Shown: positions 44,022 through 55,736 of the stretch, piece by piece
Position numbering within the stretch: position 1 is the first letter of the stretch
Layout: each line of letters begins with the position of its first letter
Assembly: GCA_037044905.1 (NCBI GenBank)
Contig: JBAOKB010000147.1
Location: forward strand, 62,001 to 126,000
Source of the DNA: Hortaea werneckii
Lineage: Eukaryota; Ascomycota; Dothideomycetes; Mycosphaerellales; Teratosphaeriaceae
Reading direction: 5' to 3'
DNA length: 64,000 bases
Program-made: the position numbers and the translations under genes
Notes under the pieces: model-generated
What the model saw: the letters and a program-made list of their open reading frames with translations, nothing else
The model's database searches: none
Told to the model about the DNA's origin: nothing

Positions 44022-44506
44022 TATTTCACAACGTTCTTTCTCATACAGCTGAGCGGGGTGCTGATCAGCGCGATCGAAAGAATGAGGCTATGAAAGGAAA
44101 GAGGGTAAAAGACCAAGCTTCGAATAAGAGGTTGCGAAAGGCTTGGATTTTTCTTACTTCCGAACGCTGTTCAGCCTAAGCTACAGGATGGGGCATGTGA
44201 AAGTTCCACTTTCGGGTGATCATCACCCCACGGCACATGCGACTCCACATTGTTATGATATGGGGTGGTCCGCTTTAGAGAGGGTTGAATGGGCGAACTG
44301 GAGTCAATTGTGGAGTGCGGATGGTGCGGGTATACTGGCAGAATTACGGCTGGCTGAGACAAAAGCTGGGTCGGGGCAATCCGGAGAGCAGTCAAATGCC
44401 GACGATACCAGAGCACCCACCTCCTTGGTCTTCGCCTGGAATGCCAGCGTCAGCGCAACGAGTAAAACATGATAAGATTCGCCGCTCTTCTGTACAAACA
44501 ATTGGC
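44022..44506. other. Intergenic: MFS promoter and hydrolase 3' end
   Basis: The 485 bases separate two minus-strand genes and should contain the transporter promoter and the hydrolase terminator region. Nothing further was seen. Confidence 0.45.
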
Positions 44507-45568
44507 TCACACCGGAAAGCGTCTCCGCAACCAGTCGCTGATCAATCGGGCAACCTCCTCCGGCTTCTCATACAGAACCCAATGCCCAGCTTCCATCTCC
44601 TTCTCCTCGACGTCCGGAGCCAACCCAGCATCCTTCGCATCACTCATCAGATCCGTCCGACAGACCCAATCACCCCTCTGACCAAGATACAAAACCGGTT
44701 TATCCAGTTTCCGATTTCCAGTGCTACACAACTCCCGCTCGTCCTCAAGCATCGTATTCTCCGTAAGTGACGTATAGTAACATACCGGGCCCTGCGTCCC
44801 ATCTCGCAGCAAGCGATCGATCTGCTGTTTCTTGACGGCAGGCGTCTCGCCATACGGCTTAAGCGGGACTTCGTAGTCCTTATACTTCCCCGAAGCCGTG
44901 ATGTACTCGCGCATCGCATTAGGAGTACAGAAGATCTCTCGCATCCAGATATCCCGCCCCTTCTCATGGGGCTGAGGAGAAGGATATAGACCGTGCATGC
45001 AGTCGTAAAATCGCTTCATATCCTCATGCATCACTTGCGCCGCGTCGGGAGCGATGAAGAAGTTGAAGTATTCCCATTGGGGATAGCCAAACCTTTTGGC
45101 CGTCTTCTTGTTCTCCTCGTCGAGGATGAAAGGGTCTGGAGATGGAACCTGGTAGGCTAGAGAGATGAGACATAAGCCGGCGCACCGGTCACGGTGGTAG
45201 AGGAAGAACCGCTGGCTGATGGCTGAGCCCCAGTCATGACCGACGGGGATTACGTTGCCGGTTACATTCTCCTGGTCCAGGATTTGAGCGATGCTGTTGG
45301 CTTGCTTTTTGTAGTTGTACAGCGAAGGGTCCGTGGGCTTGGAGCTGTGACCGAAGCCGAGAATGTCCACGGCCACGATACGGTAGGGGAGTTTCTGAAA
45401 GTGCGGAATGGCTCCTGCCCACATCCAGGCATCGTCTGGGTAGCCGTGAACTAGGAGCAGGGTTGGTGAGGACGATTTAGTGGGCGAATGGAAGTCCGGA
45501 GAGGTGTAGTAGCTGTAGGTCAGGTCATGGGGCTTGGTGACCAAAGTGTCGTGCTTGAAATGCTCCAT
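44507..45568 (-). CDS. Epoxide-hydrolase-like alpha/beta hydrolase
   Basis: One frame of 353 residues from the ATG at 45568; the frame is open two codons further but without an ATG. The alpha/beta-hydrolase fold is clear. The oxyanion motif HGYPDD lies at residues 41-46 and GFGHSSKP at 71-78. The nucleophile elbow GHDWGS has an Asp (Asp112), as in epoxide hydrolases and dehalogenases rather than Ser esterases. The catalytic His candidate sits in GHWVLYEKPEE (His329). A cap region with Tyr-rich segments (YPQWEYFNFF) lies between. The family opens epoxides to diols for detoxification or catabolism. The real substrate cannot be read from sequence. It is predicted cytosolic because no signal peptide is visible. 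Confidence 0.9.
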   Translation of the reverse strand: MEHFKHDTLVTKPHDLTYSYYTSPDFHSPTKSSSPTLLLVHGYPDDAWMWAGAIPHFQKLPYRIVAVDILGFGHSSKPTDPSLYNYKKQANSIAQILDQENVTGNVIPVGHDWGSAISQRFFLYHRDRCAGLCLISLAYQVPSPDPFILDEENKKTAKRFGYPQWEYFNFFIAPDAAQVMHEDMKRFYDCMHGLYPSPQPHEKGRDIWMREIFCTPNAMREYITASGKYKDYEVPLKPYGETPAVKKQQIDRLLRDGTQGPVCYYTSLTENTMLEDERELCSTGNRKLDKPVLYLGQRGDWVCRTDLMSDAKDAGLAPDVEEKEMEAGHWVLYEKPEEVARLISDWLRRRFPV

Positions 45569-46294
45569 CCTCAAGGATGCTGTCTTGACTCGTCAATATT
45601 TCAGTGTTATGCTTGTGTTTAGACAAATATTGGTGCAATATGCTCTTTGATCTTTTGCGTCTTCACATTCGCGTAGTCTTGACCTACATGACCTCGAAAT
45701 CTGGCTATTTGAGCGATGCCGAGCCTTGAAAGCACGTGCTCACATGGCGGGGGACGTGTGCACGCCAATGGCCTCGTGCTCGCTATGGCAAATACCTTGG
45801 AGTTAGTCGACGTCTTGACTTTTTGATTTGAGGTCACCTTCTCTCAAACGGGCAAGCTGAAGCGGCGGGCGCTCTACGCGGCGGTAGAGCGCCCGCCGCT
45901 TGTGCCTTGAAGCCAGACGTTGATCTCCAAAAGAAGCAGGTACGGCGATTGACTTGACCCCCACCAAATGCCGACTCCCTCGCTTGAAGCCCCCCGCAAC
46001 CCCCACCTCATCACTCGGGCGTCGTTCCAGCGATGTCAAACACTGTTGCTCGCGAAATCGGTCCAAGTCCGCTATGGCCGATGTTAACCGGAGGAAGCTG
46101 CCGACATGAGCTCAGCTGGCATCAGTTTGGGGTTCACCACGGCAAGCAATTGTGACTATTCTCTTGATGCACATCTTCTTCCCAGGCCTCCAACCGAGAC
46201 TCATTGATTCTGCGCAGCACCGACGATATATACACATTGAGTCAAAACATATCATTGCTGAAGCCAGCTTGACCACGATCTCACCAAAGCGACT
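45569..46294. promoter_or_regulatory. Divergent promoter between hydrolase and SDR genes
   Basis: The hydrolase and the SDR are transcribed away from each other, so the 726 bases hold both promoters. Near the middle lies a perfect GC-rich inverted repeat (45860-45901), listed separately. Confidence 0.5.
45860..45901. repeat. Perfect 18-bp inverted repeat with 6-base loop
   Basis: The arm at 45860-45877 (AAGCGGCGGGCGCTCTAC) is the exact reverse complement of 45884-45901. The loop is GCGGCG. The stem is about 72 percent G+C and has no mismatch. It lies in a divergent promoter region, 292 bases before the hydrolase start and 393 before the SDR start. No open frame or known repeat explains it. 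Confidence 0.9.
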
Positions 46295-47236
46295 ATGAAG
46301 GTCCTCATCACTGGCGCCGGCGGTTTCGTGGGCCAATTGCTAGCCGAACACCTGCTCAACGACAACCACCAGCTCGTTCTTGTCGACATCTTCGAGCCTC
46401 CGATACCATCTAACGCCCAGAACAAGCAGAATGCAACATGCATCAAAGCCGACCTCTACGAAGATGCCCAGTCGGTAATAACAAAAGACTTAGACGCCCT
46501 GTACGTCTTCCACGGCATCATGAGCGCAGGATCAGAGCAGGACTTTGATTTGGGATACCGTGTCAACCTGCATTCGACACTGCGTCTGCTTGAAGCTGTA
46601 CGGAACACATGCCCAGGTGTGCGCTTCATCTACAGCTCCAGCACAGCCATTTACGGGCAGCCGCTCCCAGAGATGCCCTCAGAAAACACACTGCCTACTC
46701 CGCAAGGGAGTTATGGTGCTCAGAAGACGATGTTGGAATATGCCATCAACGACTACAACCGCCGCGGCTACCTGAACGCTTTCATCTTCCGCTTCCCGAC
46801 CATCTCTGTGCGGCCCGGTAAGCCTACTCAGGCGGCGAGTAGCTGGATGAGCGGGATCATCCGCGAGCCATTGCAAGGAAAAGAAAGCACGCTGCCCTGC
46901 GACGATGACTTCCAGGCCTGGCTCTGCTCGCCTAAGACACTGGTGAAGAACCTCCAAATTGCGCTGAAGTTGCCGAGAGATTGCATGCCACCGCACTTCC
47001 GCCAGGTGAATCTCCCCGGCATCACTGCGACGGTGAAGGAGATGCTCGATGCGCTGCGTGAGGTTGGTGGTGAGGAGGCTGTGAAGCTCGTGAAGAGGGA
47101 GAAGGCGAGTCCCGAGATCAAAGCTATGCTGGATAGCTGGCCGATCCGATTCGATGTTTCGAAAGCGCTGAAGCTGGGGTTTGTTGCAGATCAGAACTTT
47201 AAGGGGGCAGTTGAGGACTTCAAAGCTAGCTTGTAG
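46295..47236 (+). CDS. Extended short-chain dehydrogenase, D-erythronate-dehydrogenase-like
   Basis: This is an intronless frame of 313 residues. The NAD-binding start is ITGAGGFVG (residues 5-13). An acidic residue Asp31 at the end of the second strand suggests NAD preference. The catalytic set is Ser114-116 region (YSSSTAIYG), Tyr140 and Lys144 (YGAQK). FHGIMSAGSEQDFDLGYRVN resembles the bacterial DenD/D-erythronate dehydrogenase and related nucleoside-diphosphate-sugar epimerase-like proteins. The reaction is probably oxidation of a hydroxy acid or sugar acid. Assignment to erythronate is by resemblance only. The neighbours are an anion transporter and a hydrolase. Confidence 0.88.
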   Translation: MKVLITGAGGFVGQLLAEHLLNDNHQLVLVDIFEPPIPSNAQNKQNATCIKADLYEDAQSVITKDLDALYVFHGIMSAGSEQDFDLGYRVNLHSTLRLLEAVRNTCPGVRFIYSSSTAIYGQPLPEMPSENTLPTPQGSYGAQKTMLEYAINDYNRRGYLNAFIFRFPTISVRPGKPTQAASSWMSGIIREPLQGKESTLPCDDDFQAWLCSPKTLVKNLQIALKLPRDCMPPHFRQVNLPGITATVKEMLDALREVGGEEAVKLVKREKASPEIKAMLDSWPIRFDVSKALKLGFVADQNFKGAVEDFKASL

Positions 47237-48365
47237 GGAAATAGGAAGCAATGACTGCCGACGCTTGTGCGAACTGAGTTGATCGATCTTCTTCCACACG
47301 ATATCTGTTTCATTTGCAGTGATGGGGCTTGGATCGCTTCTGTTTGGCAAGGGTTTCTAGGTCCGCTGATCACTTTCGTCCACAAGATCAGGCCATTGTA
47401 ACGTGCTCTGCCTTCGGTGGTTTTCAGGTTGTTTGACTGATCAATTCCAGCAAAGCTATAAGGTTAATGCCATGCTTGAAGCTTAATATTGACACAACCT
47501 TCCCGAGACTTGAACGAGCTCTGGAGCAACCGAGATGGCCATTTTCAAAGGAATCTTGGTGTCCGACAAGCGTTCTTCCTTCACTCGTCTCTATTGTCTG
47601 CAATCTTTCAGCGCCCTCATCAGGAGTACCTTGTGTCATAGGGAACAGCTACATGAAGACTACACAATCAACAGCCATCAATTCACCATAAAAATTCACC
47701 AGGTTGACAGCACCGATTGCCCGACTGCATGGTGTCAGTCTGCGAACGACCTGCCGCGATACAAGCCTCAACTCGCATGGCAAGAGGAATTCTGTCGTTG
47801 CTGTGATGCCTTCTAGTCCCAGATGTCTCAACTTGAGCACACACGTGATCGGCTGTGAGGTTGATCCCAAAGCGGCAAACGGAGGTAACTCCTACCGACC
47901 GGGACAGTAGCCGGCTTCGGACGGGACTTCGGTGAGCCCGGCACGAGAATTAGGGCCTCCAAACCTTGCTTCAACCTAGTCTCATCATGCATAGGTACCT
48001 TATTATCGATAGCCTTTCGCCGCATTGGTGGCGAGTGAACTGCCGCAAGATCGAATGAGAACTTGTGCACGGAATCGGTAGCACAAATAGTAGGTAGCCG
48101 TGTGTTGTCGCGAAAGGAGCCGCGTTTCATGAACTGCAGGTCGCCACCCAGTCGTTAGCTGCGCCTGCTCCGCGGATGTGGCCATTAGCTATCATAGGTG
48201 ATTGGCAATAAGCGCCACAGCCGTCTTATCCGTATGCTTGGCAGGGCGGCCTTCTCACTTCATCTCTGTTCTTTCGCGAAAGGGGAAGAGATCGTGTCGC
48301 GTCAAAATTTCGCCCGGAGGCTGCGTCGCTCGTTCTTTTGCATGAGCTCCCGGCGTCATTGAGAG
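47237..48365. other. Intergenic, no gene recognised
   Basis: The 1.1 kb between two plus-strand genes has several short open frames on both strands. None has family features. The right end should be the promoter of the next gene. Confidence 0.4.
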
Positions 48366-50162
48366 ATGATTCTGCGGTCGAACAGCAGATCAAATTTGGT
48401 CTTACTCGTTAGCATCGGATTGGGCCTGGTGCTAATCCTCGGATATCTGTTCAGCAGTGTAGGACTTCACGTTTCAAGCTAGTAGGGAGCACGTGAGCTA
48501 ACGACATCTGCAGCATGATGCCTTTCGCGAGAGGTTACAAGGTGTTGCGCCCTCATTGAGCAAGCCCAGTTCAGATGCGCAGACAATTGAGGACGATGCT
48601 TCAGAATCGCTCGGCGGTGTGGTATCGCCACCCCGGACAGACAAGCTGCACGTCTTGTTGCCAGCCTCCAACCCAGAGGTGAACCTGTGCAAGACACTCA
48701 TGAGCGCCTCGATTCTTGGCTACCCAACTCCAACTCTGATCGCTTGGAACGAGACCTTCGACACCAGTATGCGGTCGCTCCGTCCCTTCGTCTCGCCGTT
48801 CAAAGCACAGTTGCTGACTTGATATGCAGGCTACTTGCTGGGTGGCGGTAGCCATGTAGCGAAGATCACCAAAGTCCTGGAGTACCTTGAAGCAATGCCT
48901 TCGAGCCAGGACGATGAATTGGTCCTAATGATGGACGCCTACGGTGCGTTCAACCTTTACGACAACCCTGGGAATAAGGCAACTCATATGGAAGCAGATA
49001 TCTGGTTCCAGCTCAGGCCTGAGACGTTCATCGACCGCTATTACAGCATCAACAAGGCTGCTAATAAGCGGCTGCAAAAGCGGCTCGGCAGTGCAGTTGA
49101 AGCCGAGGGCGTGCAGCAAACGATCATCTTTGGTGCGGGTAAGAGGTGTGCTCCCAACCAGGTTCACACTGTCGCCTGCTATCCAATTCCAGAGTCGCCA
49201 CTGCCTGCAGACCTGTATGGTGCAAATACTGACACAATAATGGGCCGTAATAAATACACCAGCCTTCGCCAGCGGTACCTTAACAGTGGATATATCATTG
49301 GGCCAGTGTCGGACATGCGTAAGATGTTCCGACGTGCCCAAGAGAAAGTCGACGCCATCAAGGATCAGATTGACTGGGACAATGGCAGTCACGGTTCGGA
49401 CTTCATGTACCACGGATCTGACCAATCCATTTTCAATTCTATGCTTGGCGAGCAGGAGTTCCAGAGGGAAGTGATGAGGCGTCGCCACTACAAGAGTGGC
49501 GATACTTACGGCAAGCCTCCGCCTCCAACATACCTGGAGGGAACCCTCATCGATGATCCGCTGAACCCAAGTTTCACTCATGAACCTATGGAGCACAAGG
49601 CCGGCAAGCCCGATGAGTTTGGCATGGGCCTTGACTATTTCTCCGAACTGGGTCAGCAGACCGTCAATGCAGAGGAGGACGCAACTTGGCTCAAGCACAC
49701 TGTAGAGCCGAAGGACCAGATCGCTGAGAGGCATATCTTCGCCTGCCCATTGCGAGCTACGAAGAAGATTCCCAAGGACATCAGCAGCAGCAGGCAGCCA
49801 TTTGAACTGATTGCTGAGTCTGGTGAAGCACCTGCTGAATCCAACTGGGATGATATTCCGCTCTACACAAACATCTGTAAGTGTACCTTTCACAAGCGTT
49901 ACAGGGCCATACTAATCTTACCTCCTCAGGTCTGGACCAAATCCCCGCAATGATCCACCACAACGGCGACAAGGGCGCGCGAGAGTATGCCTGGCCTAAC
50001 CTATGGCTTCAGCCGCATGCGAGGAAATTGATGGACCAAGTCCTCGGGCAAGAGCAATCCTCAAGTGGCGGCGCTGGCGGTGCTTTCACAGAGGGGAACT
50101 ACATCAGCTGGTCGGAGCTCTGTCCTCGAGAGATGGATGCGGAGCTCTTCCGTGACGTTTGA
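48366..50162 (+). CDS. Type II membrane glycosyltransferase-like protein (fungal-specific)
   Basis: Five exons are supported: 48366-48458, 48514-48766, 48830-48943, 48998-49876 and 49930-50162. They join in frame to 523 residues. Exon 1 is almost wholly a signal anchor (NLVLLVSIGLGLVLILGYLF), indicating a Golgi/ER type II protein. Downstream are LHVLLPASNPEVNLCKTLM, LLGGGSHVAKITKVLEYL, and a DxD-like motif in LMMDAYDIWFQLRPE (Asp151, Asp154) that forms only when the 54-nt third intron is removed. IIFGAGKRCAPNQVHTVACYP, RYLNSGYIIGP and SDFMYHGSDQSIFN follow. These resemble the nucleotide-sugar-binding and acceptor parts of fungal glycosyltransferase-like proteins. No sugar donor can be named. 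The C-terminal exon ends CPREMDAELFRDV. Confidence 0.82.
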
Positions 50163-52889
50163 AGCTAAATCACGGTCTTAATGATAGTGTACAATTTAGA
50201 ATCTTGCAGTTTTTCAGGGTATGTTAGTGGTAACACCAAACATCCACAAGATACAGCTTGGCTTTCGAGCTCGCGCTCAGTATCTTGTAGTATGGGGTTT
50301 CAATGCGGTGTCATTAGACGCAGCAATCTGTGCAGGCAACAGGACAGAGGCCTTCGATCATACTATAAGATCACGGAGACAAATTCTTTTACTTTGGTTC
50401 ATGATCCGCAGCCTTGGGAAAGTGAGTTCAGCTGCCATAGCTGACGCTTGCGGCAGAGGAAACACCGGGAAGGTGAAGCCGATGCACTTCCAACTCTCAA
50501 TGTACTAAATGGTTGGTACCGTCGTCGGCTTCCAACAGCGTTCACATCCATCAGATCGCTTCGTCAACCTTGTATGCAGCCAGGTTGGCGAATCCTCAGC
50601 GGCAAGTGCAGCTAACGTTTGGGATTCTTGTGGCATCCTAGACAACAGCTCGGCGATCTGCATCAAGGACAAGCACGCGAACAATCATGTGGCTGGCGGG
50701 GCGGCCTAAACTCCTCATTACTAACGATGCTAGGAGACCGCAACCCTACAGTGCTAACCAGTAGCGCGAAAAAAATCACGTCCGTCGCTAAGAATTTCCA
50801 ACAAGCAGAGCTACTCTCTGAACACTGGATCCTTGCGCCACAAGCACAAAATGCAGACAACCTGGAGCTCCGAGTTCGTGCGAGCAGATTGGTGGGTAGG
50901 CATGTAGTCCCGGAGTGCATGTGGAAAGCCTTGGCCGTGATGAATCGCTCACCGGAGAAGCGCAACTGCAGACTAACATATGTAATCAATGCTCGTTGCA
51001 CCGAGGGCAAACACGTGTTTTCCCAAAGGACTGTTTGTTTTCCGAGATCAGCAGTCAGCTACTCAATCGGTCGTAATGTTGTTTCGCTGCCTCGTTCACG
51101 ACACGATCAAAGCAATCAGTGGCTTGAGATTATGCCGCTACCCATGTTGTCCGAGGCGTGAGATGTCGTAGATGTGTCGTCAGAATGATGTTCAAATGTA
51201 ATTCCTTGTGCTTTACCCCAGCGGACTACTGCATATAGTGAGATAACGGCAAAGGCAATCTCTGAAGAGATCCGCACGCCCTACTATGTGTGAAGTTTCT
51301 GGTGTTTTGGTCTTCGAGCATGGCCGTTCATTATTCAATTTTTCAGTTATAGTCGCATACGTTGCAATCGCCTTGTAGCAAAAATTCTCGGCTACACGTA
51401 GAACATCACACGCGATTCCCTTGCATCCGTCTAGCAGAGCATAAGACGCATAACAAGCACGGCAGACTGTCGGTTAGCCTTCAGAGTTCACAACGGTGTT
51501 CTTAGGGTTGACAGCCAACCACTCTTGGCGGGAACTCCCGGACTCCGCGGGTTAGCCAATCTGTCACATAGTCTGGTTGTTTCGGATGGACGATTCTGTC
51601 GCTTCGAGATGCGCGATGCAAGGCTAGTCTGCCGTGCGGCCGTGATCTTCAGTATCCCTTAGACCGGCTATGTCATGATGGATGTCAACCGGGTGTGATG
51701 GACATGAAGAGATCTCGGCACTGCAGATCCCCCGGACGACTCTTTGAGTGATCAGCACGGGAAGGAAGAGCCACGGAGCCTATTCCGCCGCAGCATTCAA
51801 CTACACAGAGTGAGGCCGAAAGTCACTCGCAAAGAAGCTCTAGAATAAAGTGTCCGTTCAAAGGCCGGCCGCGCTGAACTTAACTGGAGCTTGTGGAGAC
51901 GCTGTCAACTACCAACCCTACTGTGGCGCATCAGAAGTAACTCCTACGTAGGAGCAATTCGCTGTTTGACTGGCATCAAAGGCCTTCCGCGGTGGCACTT
52001 CCTGGCGCTGACCCCAGACAAGGAGTGATTGGCTGTCACTTCCAACGGTCAAACAACTGATCCCTATCCCCGGCATGTAACGTGTCTCGATGTCTACTTC
52101 CTACCGCTTCCTCTCCTGCCAATTGCTGAATTGTTAAACGCTTGGCAAAGCCGTATGCCCAGGGGAAGCCTTCGAGGCCTTCAAGAAATCCGGCTTTGTG
52201 CATCGGGGACCCGCGGAGGGCTCTGACGACGATCCAACGATGTCTTTCGTTGTCCCCCTTCAGGATACGCACAGATGAGACCTTGGCTCGACCTTGTCCC
52301 AGTCATATCATCACAATAATTACGCCTCAGTCCGCGCCTACGCATAGTCAAAGTCTGTTGCCCAAGTCTGCCTCGGGGCGTATCTTCTCTGGCCACTAAA
52401 AGCATGGCAAATCGACGAGGTGCCCGTTCGGGAAGTTCTTGATTGTATCACATTTACGACATGCAGGCCAGCCGTGCCTGGAATACGCTTCAGGCCCTGT
52501 TCAATGATGTCGCTTGGAATCCGGACGTGCTGTGAAACATTTGGCAAATCCGGTCTCGGTGACGGTGTGCTGGAGCACAACGTTCTGGAAGGTAGTTTGT
52601 ATTTGTGGCGTTGCGGCTTGTGAGTCGCCAGTTTTTCGGCATCGTCGATGGAGCCATACAATTGCCTTGATGCCGGTTGATGCATTGCGGATGTGGCGGG
52701 ACGACGATCATGACAGGACAGCGACGATTTGTGTTCGAGCCACCTGACCTTGCTATATGAACTCTGTAGACCCCAAGCTCACGATTCCTTTCCTTAGCAT
52801 ATCATCCCGCATCACATCCATTTCCAATCGACGTCAATTGTCAACACCAGCCACTCCAAGCCCCAAGTCAATAAACAACAGAAATCAAC
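50163..52889. other. Gene-poor 2.7 kb stretch
   Basis: No open frame with a recognisable family or with convincing codon pattern was found on either strand. I saw no transposase, reverse transcriptase or terminal repeats. Composition is near that of neighbours, so heavy RIP decay is not apparent by eye. The right end holds the promoter of the cell-wall protein. Confidence 0.4.
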
Positions 52890-53571
52890 ATGCAGCTCCA
52901 GAAGAACCTTTGGCTCCTTGCAGGCCTCGCTGCCCTGGCCTACGCCCAGGACGACAGCGAGTGTGATCCTGAGAATGACGACAACAACAATGCGACTTGC
53001 ACCTCCTCCAGCATGGCTACAATGACCCAGTCGGCTGCCGCTCAGTCTACGACTCAGTCTACGACTGATTCTGCGGGCAACGCGCTTATCGTGACTGTTC
53101 CTGTCTCGACGTCGGTCGAGTCCGAGGTCTTCTCTAGCACGTCAGAGCTCGACAGCAACCTCTCCACAGAAAACATACCCATCACCAGCGTCGTCAGTAC
53201 TTCAGAGTCAGTCGCGACGGTGCCGGAATCTCTCGACACACGAAGCACTATCGTTCCGATCACCATGGTGTCTAGCTCAACAAGCACATACACTACTGAT
53301 ACGCTCTCTTCTAACTCTATGACCGGGTCCATGACCGCGTCCATGACCATGTCTACTTCTGGTTAGTCCGCCTGTCGTGTAAATCTTGGAAAACAAAATA
53401 ATAGCATGCTAACAAAATCTAGGCGGTTCTGGCGGTGCTGCCGGCGCTGACAGCGACAGCGACTCTTCTTCTTCCTCGTCGGGGTCCGACTCCGGCGCTA
53501 TGCCAACCGGTGCCCCAAAGTACGCCCTTGGTGGTGTTGCTGCTGCCGTCTTTGGCCTGGCTGCTTTGTAA
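52890..53571 (+). CDS. Secreted Ser/Thr-rich, probably GPI-anchored cell-surface protein
   Basis: Two exons (52890-53361 and 53423-53571) are separated by a 61-nt intron (GTTAGT donor, GCTAACA branch, TAG acceptor). The product has 206 residues. It starts with a clear signal peptide (MQLQKNLWLLAGLAALAYA) and a short acidic piece with two Cys (ECDPENDDNNNATC). The rest is a long Ser/Thr-rich part that should be heavily O-mannosylated. The last exon is Gly/Asp/Ser rich, and the protein ends in a hydrophobic tail (YALGGVAAAVFGLAAL), as in GPI-anchored proteins. It is probably a cell-wall or membrane mucin-like protein. No enzyme domain is visible. Confidence 0.85.
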
Positions 53572-55736
53572 ACACCATCTGCTCTATGGATCGTACTATA
53601 TCACAGGGTCAAGTGTAACGACAGTACCAGCTTGCGTCATGGCCCAGGCGCTCTGGAGCGAGGCTGTTCGCTACCATGGTGGAAAAGGATCTTGGATATT
53701 GTGGAAACGGGATGATGATGCCATTTATATATCATGGGGATGTAATACTGTAAAATGAAGTCGACCAGTGCTACCTTCGCATCTGACGTGAGCTTTTTGT
53801 GCGAAATCAGAGGTCTCTCCGCAGGCCTAAATATATTGAATGGACTTCTGAGTTTCATCATCGTCAGCCAAGTACAAGTCATGTGTCGGCATCTTTGTTC
53901 CATGTGACTATGTCACCATTCGGGTATCTGGAAGAAAGTTATGACTTGGCTCCATCTGCATTTACTTAACTTGAGACTGCGCCGCAACAGTGCATCGCGC
54001 TGCGGGTTGCCAACCTCGATCAAGCCCATTCCGATAACCTTCTTGTCAGCCCTTGGCATCAAACCTACTTTCTGCAACTAGGAGGTATGTAGAGTATGAA
54101 AATGCCGATTGCTCACCTGTACAGACTTCTCTCTGTCACTTGGGACTGGATATCATGCAGATTTGGTCGAAGTATTCATCATAATCTTTGCGGTATCAAC
54201 TTTCATCGATACCCTACGATTCCCATCATTTAGCATTGGCTTCAGCTGCGTCCGACCAAAACTGTCGTTTTCATCATTGCCTGCAAGAAGTCATCGGTCA
54301 ACTGAGGGTTCGAAGCTGCCTTTCAGACTAATGTACCCCAGTGGTTGCCAGAACGCTAGATATCGAGAAGGATCCACAGATTTCGAAGCTCTCATGAGTT
54401 TGTCTTCGCCCATACAAACTCTGGTCACTCTCCCGCTTTTCCGAGTGCTGTATCGAGACCTTTCGTGGTGAAGACTATGACTCTTTTGCGCAAAAGTCAG
54501 ACATCGAATGTCGGCGCAGCCAAGATTCTCTGTTGCTGGATAAGATGTGGGATTGAATGGGTTGCCTGTTGGACGTATTTGCGGCTTCTCAATACAAGTC
54601 GATACGACATTAATCTTCAAGCAGAAATCAGATGTGAGATCTCACAGTACAGCGTGTTTCCACAACGACTTTCCCAGTCCAATTAGCTGTATGCTTGAAG
54701 CCATTTCCCGCATACGCATTTGATTTTGAGCAAAGACTGCTTCTTTTTTGTTGGTCCCAGCATTGTCATTACAAGCAGCTGTGAGAAAGAACCTGGTGTC
54801 CATATTACACTCGCCACTAATGACAGGCAAGACGAGTGACTGCATTTCCTAGGCCAATACCAGTGCTCTTTCCGCGATGCTTCTAAAGAGTATGTAGGAG
54901 AAAGGGATTGCTAGCCGCAAGAACATTCTTGGCAGTGTTGTAGATCCCCGTCCGCGCGAAGCTTACTACTGTGCCTCAACTACCATCGAACCTCTGTCCA
55001 TTATTATGATGGCCCATTGCAGATACTTGCAACAGTGAAACTAGTGCCCGCGGATGTTGTGATCTTTATCCGACAGTAGCTCTCTATTCGGAGGCATGGG
55101 AGCGTTGCTGGGATAAGTGAACCTGCCAAGTCTTTCATTGTCCATGCCAGGAAGTGATAGACAAAGAATGGCAAATGTAAGTATGGGAATGTGGAGAGGA
55201 GGAATTTGCCTGTTATGAAGGCGTGTATCTGCTTACCTCGCTCAAATTCCTAGAACCTTCAGACCCGCCCCTGATCTTCTGCCCATGCACCGATCAGATC
55301 ACACTACGGAAGCGGAGCAAAGAAACATATCTGCAGAGAGATGGCGTCCGAGGGATCCAAGATAGTGAGAATCTTTCGCGGATAGTGGACGCCATTCATC
55401 GCCCTTCTCCTCGAGCACCCCTCCAAAATCGGGGACCTGTAGACCTGGATCAAACTGTAATCTAGATACACAGTCAATCTCGTCCAATTGTTGACGAGAA
55501 ACGCTCCATCAGGAGATGACATACACGCACTCCGCAGGAATGACTTGATGCAGCTTCAAACCTAGGAATGCGTCAAATCATAGCAGTAGAACCGAGGTCT
55601 AGTACAAGCATGGCCCCGGATGATTATAAGTAAGACTCCTCAACCCTCGTGCGACATCTTTCATCATCTCCACAAACATTCTGCCATCGTCGATACAAAA
55701 CATCCAAACACCAACGACCGTGCTCTATTGCTCACC
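53572..55736. other. Gene-poor 2.2 kb stretch
   Basis: Only short open frames without family features are present. The right end should contain the promoter of the small secreted protein. No repeats or RNA genes were recognised. Confidence 0.4.

Noticed and set aside
48925..49893. 322-codon minus-strand frame opposite the glycosyltransferase-like gene
   Set aside because: The plus strand has consistent exons, splice sites and conserved segments; the minus frame has none.
50163..52889. Possible decayed transposon
   Set aside because: No transposase or reverse-transcriptase motif, no terminal repeats and no obvious RIP-type AT shift were seen.
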